6,315 nt of DNA from Planctomycetota bacterium (lineage in GTDB: Bacteria; Planctomycetota; UBA1135; GCA-002686595). Positions 1 through 5,787 of this stretch are shown here, in pieces. The stretch is taken from the NCBI GenBank assembly GCA_016764635.1, contig JAESRM010000007.1, positions 6,503-12,817 on the forward strand, read 5' to 3'. The translations under genes were made by a program, and so were the position numbers. The notes below the pieces were generated by a model. It saw only the letters and a list, made by a program, of their open reading frames with translations. It was not told the DNA's origin and did not search any database. Within the stretch, counting starts at the first letter, position 1; each line of letters starts with the position of its first letter.

Positions 1-87
1 GGCAACTCCATGTACGGCGTAGCCTTCGGCAAAGCCGCCGCCCGCGGCTGGCAAGTAGGCGAAGGGTTGTTCAATGGCAGGCCGTGA
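1..87 (+). CDS. C-terminal fragment of an unidentified protein, possibly an FAD-dependent oxidoreductase
   Basis: Frame 1 is open from the window edge to a TGA at 85-87 and gives 28 residues, GNSMYGVAFGKAAARGWQVG followed by EGLFNGRP. Only the C-terminus is inside the window. The pattern Gly-Asn-Ser, then Gly-Val, then Gly-Lys-Ala-Ala-Ala and Gly-Trp resembles the last FAD-contacting strand and helix of amine-oxidase or protoporphyrinogen-oxidase-type flavoproteins, where a GN/GD-x-x-x-G-V segment leads into an alanine-rich helix. That is weak evidence from a short fragment, and another family is possible. It converges on the minus-strand cassette, with 74 bp between the two stop codons. It is the only plus-strand gene I support here, and its base composition resembles the right-hand genes rather than the adjacent cassette. 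Confidence 0.5.
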   Translation, partial: GNSMYGVAFGKAAARGWQVGEGLFNGRP

Positions 88-161
88 CTCTATTTTTAAA
101 CGGAGTTGATATTTGGCCTGTCCCACTCTACTTCGGTGTCGACATGGTAGCCGGTAGCAGA

Positions 162-656
162 CTAATCCTTAACCGCCCAACCCCTTGCATGTACGACAAG
201 TTGATTAGCTAAATGAACATTGGCTGCCTTGCTAAGCTCTTGATTATTGGATCGATCCCATCCAACAATGTTCCCGTGTCTAGCAACCGGTGTATGATCA
301 AGCTGAAAGGACAGGGAGTCCAGATTTCCAGTCTTAAAGCACTTCCGGACGGGGAGGATTGCGAAGCCAACGACTTTCTGGCGATGATCGATTGGTCTGA
401 TAACGTAGGCGAGCTGTGCCATCCGGGAGAGGGTGGTACCGTCCTTTACTAGGGTTGAGACTTCGTGACCTCTTGGTTGAAATAGTCTCGGCCTGACAGA
501 TCCATCCGCATATAGACCATTCTTTTTCTTCTTGTAAATGGCTCTGAGGATTGACCTCGGGTTAGGGAAGACTGAGGTGTTACGCGCCCAGTAACTTCCC
601 AATCGCCATGAGTAGTTCGTCAGGAAGTCTATTGTCTTTATACTGCACGTTGCCAT
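162..656 (-). CDS. hypothetical protein, third gene of the TIGR04255 cassette
   Basis: This frame of up to 164 aa ends at TAG (162-164). I cannot assign a function. The region that looks structured is about residues 38-160: a basic stretch (YKKKKNG), GSVRPRLFQPRGHEVSTL, KDGTTLSR, GFAILPVRKC, then HTPVARHGNIVGWD and an Ala-rich helix. I recall small uncharacterised proteins with a similar plan (an R-x-F-x-P element, a short 'lSv'-like strand, and a late H-x-x-I/V-x-G motif) near TIGR04255 genes, but this is memory, not a search. There is no signal peptide or membrane segment, so it is probably cytoplasmic. The start is uncertain. The ATG at 656 has no Shine-Dalgarno sequence and overlaps the upstream gene by 77 nt. 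A TTG at 602 would cut the overlap to 23 nt but also lacks one. Translation probably depends on coupling to the upstream gene. Confidence 0.6.
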   Translation of the reverse strand: MATCSIKTIDFLTNYSWRLGSYWARNTSVFPNPRSILRAIYKKKKNGLYADGSVRPRLFQPRGHEVSTLVKDGTTLSRMAQLAYVIRPIDHRQKVVGFAILPVRKCFKTGNLDSLSFQLDHTPVARHGNIVGWDRSNNQELSKAANVHLANQLVVHARGWAVKD

Positions 657-1077
657 ATGTTGAGCTACCAGAAGTTAACGCTGAGTAGGTGAGAGTCTTG
701 TTGTCCCGAAAGACGGCAAGGATTGAATCGGCCATATTTGCGCCCTTCCAATGGAAGGAGACTTCGCCGTCCGGGTCAATATCCACTTCGGGGCTGGGGA
801 TGTTTAAGGGGAACGTGCGGATAATCCATTCAGCAAAGTCTACAGATTTTGAATTTGCAGGTAGGGAATTGTTTCCATCCCAATTGAATTCAAAAGCTTC
901 TCGAGCTGCAAGGCGCATCGCCCGCTGCAGTTGTCCTCGCTTTGTCTGTTGTGTTCTTTTCGTCAAGTCCACCAACCGCATTCCCAAGGACTCAGCTTCC
1001 ATGGCGTGAGTACTATTTCCCGCAGTTCGATAAATTGCGGGAGGGAGATGGGAGCCAAATTCAGCGTACGGAGCCAT
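580..1077 (-). CDS. hypothetical protein (NWDG / DPDGEVSFHW type), second gene of the TIGR04255 cassette
   Basis: This 165-aa protein starts at ATG 1077 behind a strong AGGAGG and ends at TAA (580-582). It resembles a widespread uncharacterised family. Those proteins share a W-D-G-x-N/G-A motif (here NWDGNN, residues 65-70), a region near PEVDIDPDGEVSFHW (96-110), a strand of the type 'FSVSVG-DGRLSYA' (here about 118-134, ending LTYSAL), and a final LP-x-x-L-x-x-I helix (151-163). The first 60 residues are helical and basic, with RTQQTKRGQLQRAMRLAARE. No catalytic residues, signal peptide or membrane segment are visible. It overlaps the upstream TIGR04255 gene by 17 nt and the downstream gene by up to 77 nt, so the three should be one transcript. 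The family likeness is from recognition of the motif pattern, and its role is unknown. Confidence 0.8.
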   Translation of the reverse strand: MAPYAEFGSHLPPAIYRTAGNSTHAMEAESLGMRLVDLTKRTQQTKRGQLQRAMRLAAREAFEFNWDGNNSLPANSKSVDFAEWIIRTFPLNIPSPEVDIDPDGEVSFHWKGANMADSILAVFRDNKTLTYSALTSGSSTYGNVQYKDNRLPDELLMAIGKLLGA

Positions 1078-1789
1078 CGAAAGCCTCCTGAGTTAGGGTT
1101 GTTTGAAAAATCATGTTTTTGACAATTCGCATTTTTGGCAGTGTGGCGTCCCATGCTTCAGCGCTTGTAATTGGTGTTGTGTACTCCTGGAAAACATCCG
1201 CGTCAAGAATGATTTGCCGGGGGAGCGAGGGTTCTTGTTCGTCAGGGAGCGCGACAGTGATTCTGGCGTTGAAGTCACCAGCCAACTGAAGATCTAATTG
1301 GGTAACGAAACTGGAAAGCGTTGCAATCTCTCCGAAGGGGTTGGCAGGTGAGAGTCTGATGTACCTAGCAGGTCCGCCCTCCTGAATCCCTGAGGCATCA
1401 AGTTTATTGATGAATCTCACAGCTACCCTCGTTATCAGGGGCTTGGTTTCGAAGAGCACGCCGAAGTGCTCGCGTGCTATCGTTGTGAAAGTTTCCCAAT
1501 TTTTGTAGGGCGCGAGCATGTGGAAGGAGAATGCATTTGTTCGCAATTGGGTAGCTGTTTCGGGAGCTGAACCTTTGAGGGTGTATCCGATAGTCTTCGT
1601 TGAAGGGGTAGGGTCAACCTCCGGCTCAAATGCGACCTTGGTTATAACTATGGGATCGGGCTTGGAACCTTCCCCTAGATGCTGTGAAAGCCTTCCCTGG
1701 AATTCCTCGCACTGCTTGGTAGTAAGGTCCGAACTAAATCGGAAATCTACTACAGCCTCTATGACTGGATTCTCTTTGTTGGTCGACAT
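1061..1789 (-). CDS. TIGR04255 family protein, first gene of the cassette
   Basis: The protein has 242 aa, starts at ATG 1789 behind a good Shine-Dalgarno and ends at TGA (1061-1063). It fits TIGR04255, a family named only for its sporadic distribution and without an established function. Diagnostic parts are the N-terminal NPVIEAVVDFRFS (residues 7-19), the central FSFHMLAPYKNWETF (87-101) and ITRVAVRFINKLD (119-131, matching the family's 'v.R.glRYiN.i'), and a C-terminal stretch with W213, then LPKMRIVKNMIFQTTLT (217-233). The length is typical and the frame is intact. No signal peptide, membrane helix or obvious catalytic motif is seen, so it is probably cytoplasmic. It leads an overlapping three-gene unit whose AT-richer composition differs from the genes to the right, consistent with acquisition by transfer. 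Family assignment is from motif recognition and function is unknown. Confidence 0.85.
   Translation of the reverse strand: MSTNKENPVIEAVVDFRFSSDLTTKQCEEFQGRLSQHLGEGSKPDPIVITKVAFEPEVDPTPSTKTIGYTLKGSAPETATQLRTNAFSFHMLAPYKNWETFTTIAREHFGVLFETKPLITRVAVRFINKLDASGIQEGGPARYIRLSPANPFGEIATLSSFVTQLDLQLAGDFNARITVALPDEQEPSLPRQIILDADVFQEYTTPITSAEAWDATLPKMRIVKNMIFQTTLTQEAFDGSVR
1084..1089 (-). promoter_or_regulatory. Shine-Dalgarno of the 165-aa cassette gene
   Basis: On the minus strand AGGAGG is followed by six bases (CTTTCG) and then the ATG at 1077. This near-perfect site lies inside the last codons of the TIGR04255 gene. It fixes the start of the second gene despite the 17-nt overlap. Confidence 0.85.
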
Positions 1790-1797
1790 TTCTGGTT

Positions 1798-1804
1798 CTC
1801 CTCA
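1798..1804 (-). promoter_or_regulatory. Shine-Dalgarno of the TIGR04255 gene
   Basis: The minus strand reads TGAGGAG, then eight bases (AACCAGAA), then the ATG at 1789. Strength and spacing are canonical, and this supports the chosen start. Confidence 0.8.
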
Positions 1805-1874
1805 GGATGTGCTCTGACGGAGCGTGATAGCCCATGGTTGGGATGACTTCATCAGCGGCTTTCTCATTGTGCCG

Positions 1875-1908
1875 ATAATATACGTTTTCAGGCGACGCCC
1901 CGCATCAA
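1875..1908 (-). promoter_or_regulatory. possible promoter of the TIGR04255 cassette
   Basis: The most AT-rich spot upstream of the cassette reads GTATATTAT on the minus strand (1875-1883), which contains the -10-like hexamers TATATT and TATTAT. A TTGATG (1903-1908) resembles a -35 element, but the spacer is 20-22 bases, longer than the usual 16-18. The resulting leader would be about 80 nt. This is a guess based on composition and position only. Confidence 0.25.
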
Positions 1909-2098
1909 TTGTTCATGCTTAGCCCTGAATGGAGACCACTTATTGTCAGTGACCCCGTCTGATAGATCAGGTTCTAGGTTCACAGAAATCAATTCGTCGA
2001 AAAGGTTCGAATTAGCGAAGGAAGCGCAACGACCGCAGGGGGTTACTGTTGTTTTGAGGAGACTCGCGGCTATGCGTGGCATCAAGCATCGGATGCAA

Positions 2099-3817
2099 TT
2101 ATTCCGACCGGCCGTTGCCTCGGCGGAGGGTGTGGATTTTGTCGCTGGCTAGGGTGCCGAAGGATTCTGTTTGGCCGTCGGACCAGGTGATTTGGATTTC
2201 GGTGAGGCGGGTGGCGGTGCCTAGGCCGAAGTGGAGGCGGGGGTCGCTGGCGGCGCAGTAGCTTTCGGCGGTGCGGACTTGCCGGTGCATGATTTTGTCG
2301 TCGGCTTTTGCGGAGAAGGTGGCGCCGATGGCGGGGGCGCCGGAGTTTTCTAGGACTTGGATTAGGATCCAGTGGCCTTGCTTGGGGGCGATGTTGCGCA
2401 GTAGGTGTACGCCGATGTCGCGGTTGTGGATGAAGAGGTCCAGGTCGCCGTCTCCGTCGATGTCGCCGAAGGCTGCGGAGCGGGAGGTGGCTTTCAGGGG
2501 TTGGGCCACGCCGCCTTGCGGGCTGACCAGTTCGAAGCGCATTTTGTCCAGGCCTCGGATCAGGTTGTTGTGGTCGGCGAAGGGGTCGCCTTCGGTGGGC
2601 TGGATGGGGTGCGTGACGTGGCCGTTGGCTTGGTAGATGTCGATGAAGCCGTCGTGGTCGAAGTCGCGCAGTACCACGCCGAAGCGCGTGCGCTTGTTGG
2701 AGATGTGGGCCAGTCCGGCGCGCGGGGTGCGGTCCGAGAAGCGGCCGCCGTCGTTGCGGTAGAGCGAGTCGTCTTCACCTTTTAGGTTCACGACTAGCAG
2801 GTCCTCGTCACCGTCGAAGTCTAGGTCAGCGGCGGAAACACCCATGCCGGCTTTGGCGCGGCCTTGGTCGTCCACGGCGCAGCCTTTGATGAGGCCCTTC
2901 TCAGTTAACTTGCCGTCGCTACCCACGACCCAGAGTTTGTTGGGGGTGCCGTCGTTGGCGACGAAGATTTCTTGGTAGCCGTCCCCGTCGAAATCGGCGC
3001 AAAGAACTCCGAGACCGTTGCCTTTGGAAGAGCGCAATCCGACCTCTAGTGAAACGTCGGTGAAGGTGCCGTCGCCGTCATTTCGATAGAGCACATCCGG
3101 GGTCGGTGCGTCGTAACTCTTAGGGCTGCAATAGGTCAATCCGCGGGGCGGGTCCTGGCAAGGCAGCTCGGAGTCCTCGTCCCAATAGATGTAGTTGGTG
3201 ACGAAGAGGTCCAAGTCGCCATCGCGGTCGTAGTCCACGAAAGCGGAGCTGGCGCTCCAAACCGCGTGGCCCACACCGGCGCTTTCGGTGACCTCGGTGA
3301 AGTGACCGTTGCCGTCATTGCGTAACAGTACGTTGCTGTTGAGATTGGACACGTACAGGTCCACATCCCCGTCGCCATCGTAGTCGCCTGTGGCGACGCC
3401 CATGCCGTAGCCCTTGTCATCCGCGCCAGATCCTGCGGTTACATTCGTGAAGAGGCCTTCTCCATCGTTGGCGTAAAGCTGGTTGCCTTGCACATTGTCG
3501 CGGGCGCCTTCTTTATTGCTCCAACTGCCGCCTTGCACCAAGTAAACGTCCAAATCCCCATCGCCATCCATGTCGAACAAGGCGATGCCGGTCGACATGA
3601 TTTCGGGGAAGACCAACCCGGTTCCGTGTCCGGAAACGTGTTGGAAATCCAGTCCGGAGTCTGCTGCGCATTCCTCAAACCAGGCCGGGCCCGCAACTTC
3701 CTGGGTGGTGGATGAAACTTCAGGTGCCGTGACTTCGGCGTCCTTCTTGCAACCCAGAATCGACAGAATTGCGATGGCGCAGAGGCCGGTGGACCTGGCG
3801 GAGAGCATGAAATTCAT
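2099..3817 (-). CDS. CRTAC1-like lipoprotein: FG-GAP/VCBS seven-bladed propeller with ASPIC/UnbV domain
   Basis: The 572-aa protein ends at TAA (2099-2101). The frame is open up to 4189, but the start is ATG 3817, which gives a lipoprotein signal: hydrophobic CAIAILSILG then Cys23 followed by KKD. Leu at -2 makes the lipobox slightly atypical. The body has seven Asp-rich calcium-loop motifs at residues 82-90, 145-153, 195-203, 275-283, 331-339, 385-393 and 452-460 (for example DMDGDGDLD, DYDGDGDVD, DIDGDGDLD). These are usually read as blades of an integrin-alpha-like beta-propeller. Repeats of the type LYRNDGDGTFTDVS lie between them. Cys220 and Cys230, in LPCQDPP and TYCSPKSY, match a conserved pair in this family. 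Residues about 482-556, with GHWILIQVLE, AIGATFSA, LHFGLGTA and ITWSDGQTESFG, form the ASPIC/UnbV module. It is probably anchored in the envelope and may bind calcium and a partner or polysaccharide, but the ligand is unknown. It follows the TPR gene by 2 bp. Confidence 0.93.
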   Translation of the reverse strand: MNFMLSARSTGLCAIAILSILGCKKDAEVTAPEVSSTTQEVAGPAWFEECAADSGLDFQHVSGHGTGLVFPEIMSTGIALFDMDGDGDLDVYLVQGGSWSNKEGARDNVQGNQLYANDGEGLFTNVTAGSGADDKGYGMGVATGDYDGDGDVDLYVSNLNSNVLLRNDGNGHFTEVTESAGVGHAVWSASSAFVDYDRDGDLDLFVTNYIYWDEDSELPCQDPPRGLTYCSPKSYDAPTPDVLYRNDGDGTFTDVSLEVGLRSSKGNGLGVLCADFDGDGYQEIFVANDGTPNKLWVVGSDGKLTEKGLIKGCAVDDQGRAKAGMGVSAADLDFDGDEDLLVVNLKGEDDSLYRNDGGRFSDRTPRAGLAHISNKRTRFGVVLRDFDHDGFIDIYQANGHVTHPIQPTEGDPFADHNNLIRGLDKMRFELVSPQGGVAQPLKATSRSAAFGDIDGDGDLDLFIHNRDIGVHLLRNIAPKQGHWILIQVLENSGAPAIGATFSAKADDKIMHRQVRTAESYCAASDPRLHFGLGTATRLTEIQITWSDGQTESFGTLASDKIHTLRRGNGRSE

Positions 3818-3819
3818 GG

Positions 3820-5190
3820 CTAGTTGGGGAAGGTGTTGGTGCCGTAGTCGGCTTGGGCGCGCTTGAGAATCGGTGCCAACTTGTCCGGGCGCTTGAGAGC
3901 CTTGAGGGCTTTCAGGAGCATTTGGTAGAAGCGTACAGAGGGTTTGAAGCCATCCATGTTGAGTGCGGATTCCATGATGCGGACCGCATCCCATGGGGCC
4001 TGGGCTGCGCCATAGCGTTGGGCGAGAGTCTCGTAGCCGCGACTTTCCATGGGCGCTTTGTCGATCGCCATCCTGGCAGCAGCGATGGCTTCTTGGGACT
4101 TGCCTGTTTGGGCGAAGAGTCCGGACTGGAAGATGTAGGGCGCCGGGCGATCGGGAGCGGCCGCCAATGCGCGCTGGCAGGAATTCCAAGCGCCCTCCGA
4201 GTCCCCTTGCTTTTGCAGCAGGGCTCCTTGGAAGAGCAGGAGGTCGATGTGCGTGGGGTAGCGTTCGAGGGTTTCCTGGACCAGCACGAGCGCTTCGTCG
4301 GGCCGTTTGGCTTTCAGGAGTGTGCTGGCCAGGCGTAGGGGCAATTTGAGTTCGTTGGGGCGCGCTTTGATGACCTCGCGGTAGGCGCGAATGGCGCCGG
4401 AGAAGTCACCCTTGGCTTCCATGGCTTTGGCCCGCTTGACCAGATCCCTTTCACGGGTCTGGCCTTGGCTGACCACGCGGGACCAGGGATCCATGACCGA
4501 AGGCGATGAGTTTTGACCGAGCGTAAGATGTGCTTCGGCTTCTGACTCGCGGCCCAGTTGGCTGAGCGTTATGCCCAGTAGCAGGTGCAGGTAGGCGTCC
4601 GAGGGCTTCAACTTGCGTGCTTTCTTGATCAGTTCCAGCGCTCGCTCAGGGGCGTCGTCTTGCAGGGCGACACGGGCCAACCCGGCCCAGGTCTCGGAGT
4701 TTTTTGGGCCGAGTTCGGAGGCCCTTTGGTAGGCCTGCTGGGCTTCTTCGAGGCGCCCCATTTCCAAGAGCCAATTGCCCTTGCGGTAATGGGAGGTCGG
4801 GTATTTCGCATCGATTTTGATACTGCGTTCAATCCAGAGCAGGGCCAACTCAGGGTCGTCGGTGCGCCCCGCTGTGATGGCCGCCCGATAGGGCCACAAG
4901 GCGTTGGTAGGCAGATGTCCCGCAGCGACCCCATAGCATTCGAGAGCCGGGCCGTAGGTGCTGTTGATCTCGTATCGAACCCCCAGTTTGGCCCATAGGG
5001 CCCAGTTGTCGGGGTCCTGCAGTACCTTTGCGGTGGCTTCGTTCAGGTCCTTTTGGATCGCGGGTAACAGGCGGCCCAAGGAACTGACTACGGGCGGGGC
5101 GGGCGCTGCTTGGGTGTCTCCGCAACTCGGCAGGAGAGAGGCTGCGATCAGGCCCAGAAGCGGTAGGGGGTTGTTTTTGAAAGGATGCAA
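3820..5190 (-). CDS. TPR-repeat lipoprotein
   Basis: The 456-aa protein starts at TTG 5190 and ends at TAG (3820-3822). The TTG start is supported by the signal peptide that follows at once: HPFKNN, a hydrophobic LPLLGLIAASLL core, and lipobox LPSC with Cys23 followed by GD. A Pro/Ala-rich linker leads into about ten tetratricopeptide repeats from residue 61 to about 445. Clear copies include 131-164 (HYRKGNWLLEMGRLEEAQQAY...ELGPKN), 165-198, 248-279 (AMEAKGDFSGAIRAYREVIKARPNE), 281-313, 314-347 and 348-381. TPR arrays are protein-binding scaffolds, so a partner in the periplasm or at the membrane is expected. The obvious candidate is the CRTAC1-like lipoprotein encoded 2 bp downstream, since TPR and FG-GAP/ASPIC modules often occur together. 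The MarR gene ends 6 bp upstream in the same frame. No enzymatic motif is present. Confidence 0.92.
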   Translation of the reverse strand: MHPFKNNPLPLLGLIAASLLPSCGDTQAAPAPPVVSSLGRLLPAIQKDLNEATAKVLQDPDNWALWAKLGVRYEINSTYGPALECYGVAAGHLPTNALWPYRAAITAGRTDDPELALLWIERSIKIDAKYPTSHYRKGNWLLEMGRLEEAQQAYQRASELGPKNSETWAGLARVALQDDAPERALELIKKARKLKPSDAYLHLLLGITLSQLGRESEAEAHLTLGQNSSPSVMDPWSRVVSQGQTRERDLVKRAKAMEAKGDFSGAIRAYREVIKARPNELKLPLRLASTLLKAKRPDEALVLVQETLERYPTHIDLLLFQGALLQKQGDSEGAWNSCQRALAAAPDRPAPYIFQSGLFAQTGKSQEAIAAARMAIDKAPMESRGYETLAQRYGAAQAPWDAVRIMESALNMDGFKPSVRFYQMLLKALKALKRPDKLAPILKRAQADYGTNTFPN

Positions 5191-5196
5191 GGCGTC

Positions 5197-5685
5197 TTAC
5201 TCTTTCGGTCCTTCCGGGCTTTGTCCTGCGCTGTTTTCATCAAGCATTTGGCTGAGTACGGCGAGCAAACTGCAGTTCAGGCCCTGCACCTGCTGCTCGG
5301 AGAGATGGCCGAGTTGAGCTGTGTGCAATTCCTCCACGGGTCCATCGAGCCGCTGATGGATGTCCCGCCCTTTGCCGGTCAGGTGCACGAGCACGATGCG
5401 TCGGTCCTTGGAGCTGCGTTCGCGGCGAACGAGGTCGGAGGCCACCATGCGGTCGATGAGCCGCGTCACATCGGGGACTTTGGTCAGCAGTCGAGCTCCG
5501 ATGTACTGGCAGGGCGCGCCCTCGGGCGGCGCCTCACGCAGGATGCGCATCACGTTGTATTGCGCAGGGGAAACCCCTTGGCTTCGGAAAAGCTGCGCAA
5601 ACTGGCCGGTGAGGCGTTCGTGGACTCGGATGAGGTTGCGATAAGTTTCGCGAGGCAGGGTGTCGGAACCGGTGGAAATGGACAT
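5197..5685 (-). CDS. MarR-family transcriptional regulator
   Basis: From ATG 5685 the protein has 162 aa, typical for MarR; the stop is TAA (5197-5199). Helices 1-2 cover about residues 12-50 (RETYRNLIRVHERL, then GVSPAQYNVMRILRE). The winged helix-turn-helix spans about 58-103, with the recognition helix near PDVTRLIDRMVASDLVRRE (71-89) and the wing SSKDRRIVLVHLT (91-103), whose D-R-R is the family hallmark. The C-terminal helices (108-149) should form the dimer interface. An in-frame ATG at 5733 would add 16 residues, but it would place the palindromic operator inside the coding sequence. I therefore prefer 5685, though its ribosome site (GCGGGG abutting the ATG) is poor. Cys59 and Cys138 are present, but redox sensing is only speculation. 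The gene heads an operon with two lipoproteins. The ligand is unknown. Confidence 0.92.
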   Translation of the reverse strand: MSISTGSDTLPRETYRNLIRVHERLTGQFAQLFRSQGVSPAQYNVMRILREAPPEGAPCQYIGARLLTKVPDVTRLIDRMVASDLVRRERSSKDRRIVLVHLTGKGRDIHQRLDGPVEELHTAQLGHLSEQQVQGLNCSLLAVLSQMLDENSAGQSPEGPKE

Positions 5686-5689
5686 CCCC

Positions 5690-5711
5690 GCATTGTTTGG
5701 CAAAACAATGC
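5690..5711. promoter_or_regulatory. palindromic operator, probably for the MarR-family regulator
   Basis: A 22-bp inverted repeat has perfect 9-bp arms, GCATTGTTT and AAACAATGC, around a GGCA centre. It ends 4 bp before the ATG at 5685. MarR-family dimers bind pseudo-palindromes of about this size, often AT-rich with TTG...CAA ends, and commonly repress their own operon. A weak -10-like AACAAT lies in the downstream arm with TGGCCA 17 bases upstream; if that is the promoter, the transcript would be nearly leaderless. The symmetry is seen directly, while the binding partner is inferred. Confidence 0.65.
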
Positions 5712-5724
5712 CTGTGGCCACAGG
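5711..5724. promoter_or_regulatory. second perfect palindrome beside the marR operator
   Basis: CCTGTGGCCACAGG is a perfect 14-bp palindrome that shares base 5711 with the neighbouring inverted repeat; the two centres are 17 bp apart. Its sequence is unlike the first repeat, so it could be a site for a different regulator. On the minus strand it could instead fold into a 5-bp stem with a GGCC loop, followed by CATTGTTTTG, a poor terminator for sfsA. The role is unresolved. Confidence 0.4.
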
Positions 5725-5787
5725 TAATTGCATTCCCCCCGGGATTTGGCGCGCAGGAGGCCCTAGCCAGCCTCTCCGACCTGGATC

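Larger units (their letters stand above)
1790..2098. other. 309-bp gap between the CRTAC1-like gene and the cassette; no convincing gene
   Basis: This stretch holds the Shine-Dalgarno and possible promoter of the cassette at its left end. A 65-codon minus-strand frame at 1888-2085 (TTG then ATG start; contains PCGRC) has no ribosome binding site and no recognisable motif. A plus-strand frame at 1943-2152 runs into the antisense of the CRTAC1-like gene. A short palindrome, GCATCGGATGC (2086-2096), sits beside the stop codon of that gene but has no T-run, so it is not a clear terminator. I see no tRNA, integrase remnant or duplicated flanking sequence. It may be the upstream edge of the acquired segment. 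Confidence 0.5.

Noticed and set aside
88..161. Terminator or attachment site between the convergent genes
   Set aside because: Only trivial short complementarity is visible and no repeat of this sequence was found near 1790-2098.
213..452. 79-codon plus-strand frame opposite the third cassette gene
   Set aside because: It is antisense to a frame that continues a co-directional overlapping operon, and it has no ribosome binding site or recognisable motif.
1888..2085. 65-codon minus-strand frame in the 309-bp gap
   Set aside because: It has no Shine-Dalgarno, no recognisable motif beyond a lone CGRC, and a competing frame on the other strand. Recorded within the gap entry rather than as a gene.
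2086..2096. Palindrome GCATCGGATGC beside the CRTAC1-like stop codon as a terminator
   Set aside because: The stem is very short, no T-run follows in the direction of transcription, and such short symmetry can occur by chance.
2405..2785. 126-codon plus-strand frame rich in Val, Ala and Glu
   Set aside because: It is the antisense shadow of the Asp/Gly-rich propeller repeats, whose codons read as Val/Ala/Glu on the other strand.
3818..4189. 124-residue N-terminal extension of the CRTAC1-like frame
   Set aside because: It lies inside the TPR gene on the same strand in another frame and has the Arg/Pro/Ser-rich composition of an out-of-frame GC-rich read. The lipoprotein signal starts exactly at ATG 3817, 2 bp after the TPR stop.
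5185..5727. 180-codon plus-strand frame opposite MarR
   Set aside because: The minus strand carries an unmistakable MarR winged-helix sequence; the plus-strand frame is its shadow.
5686..5733. 16-residue N-terminal extension of MarR from ATG 5733
   Set aside because: It would encode the operator palindrome. The extension is not MarR-like, and GGGGGG one base before the ATG is too close to be a good ribosome site. It is not fully excluded.
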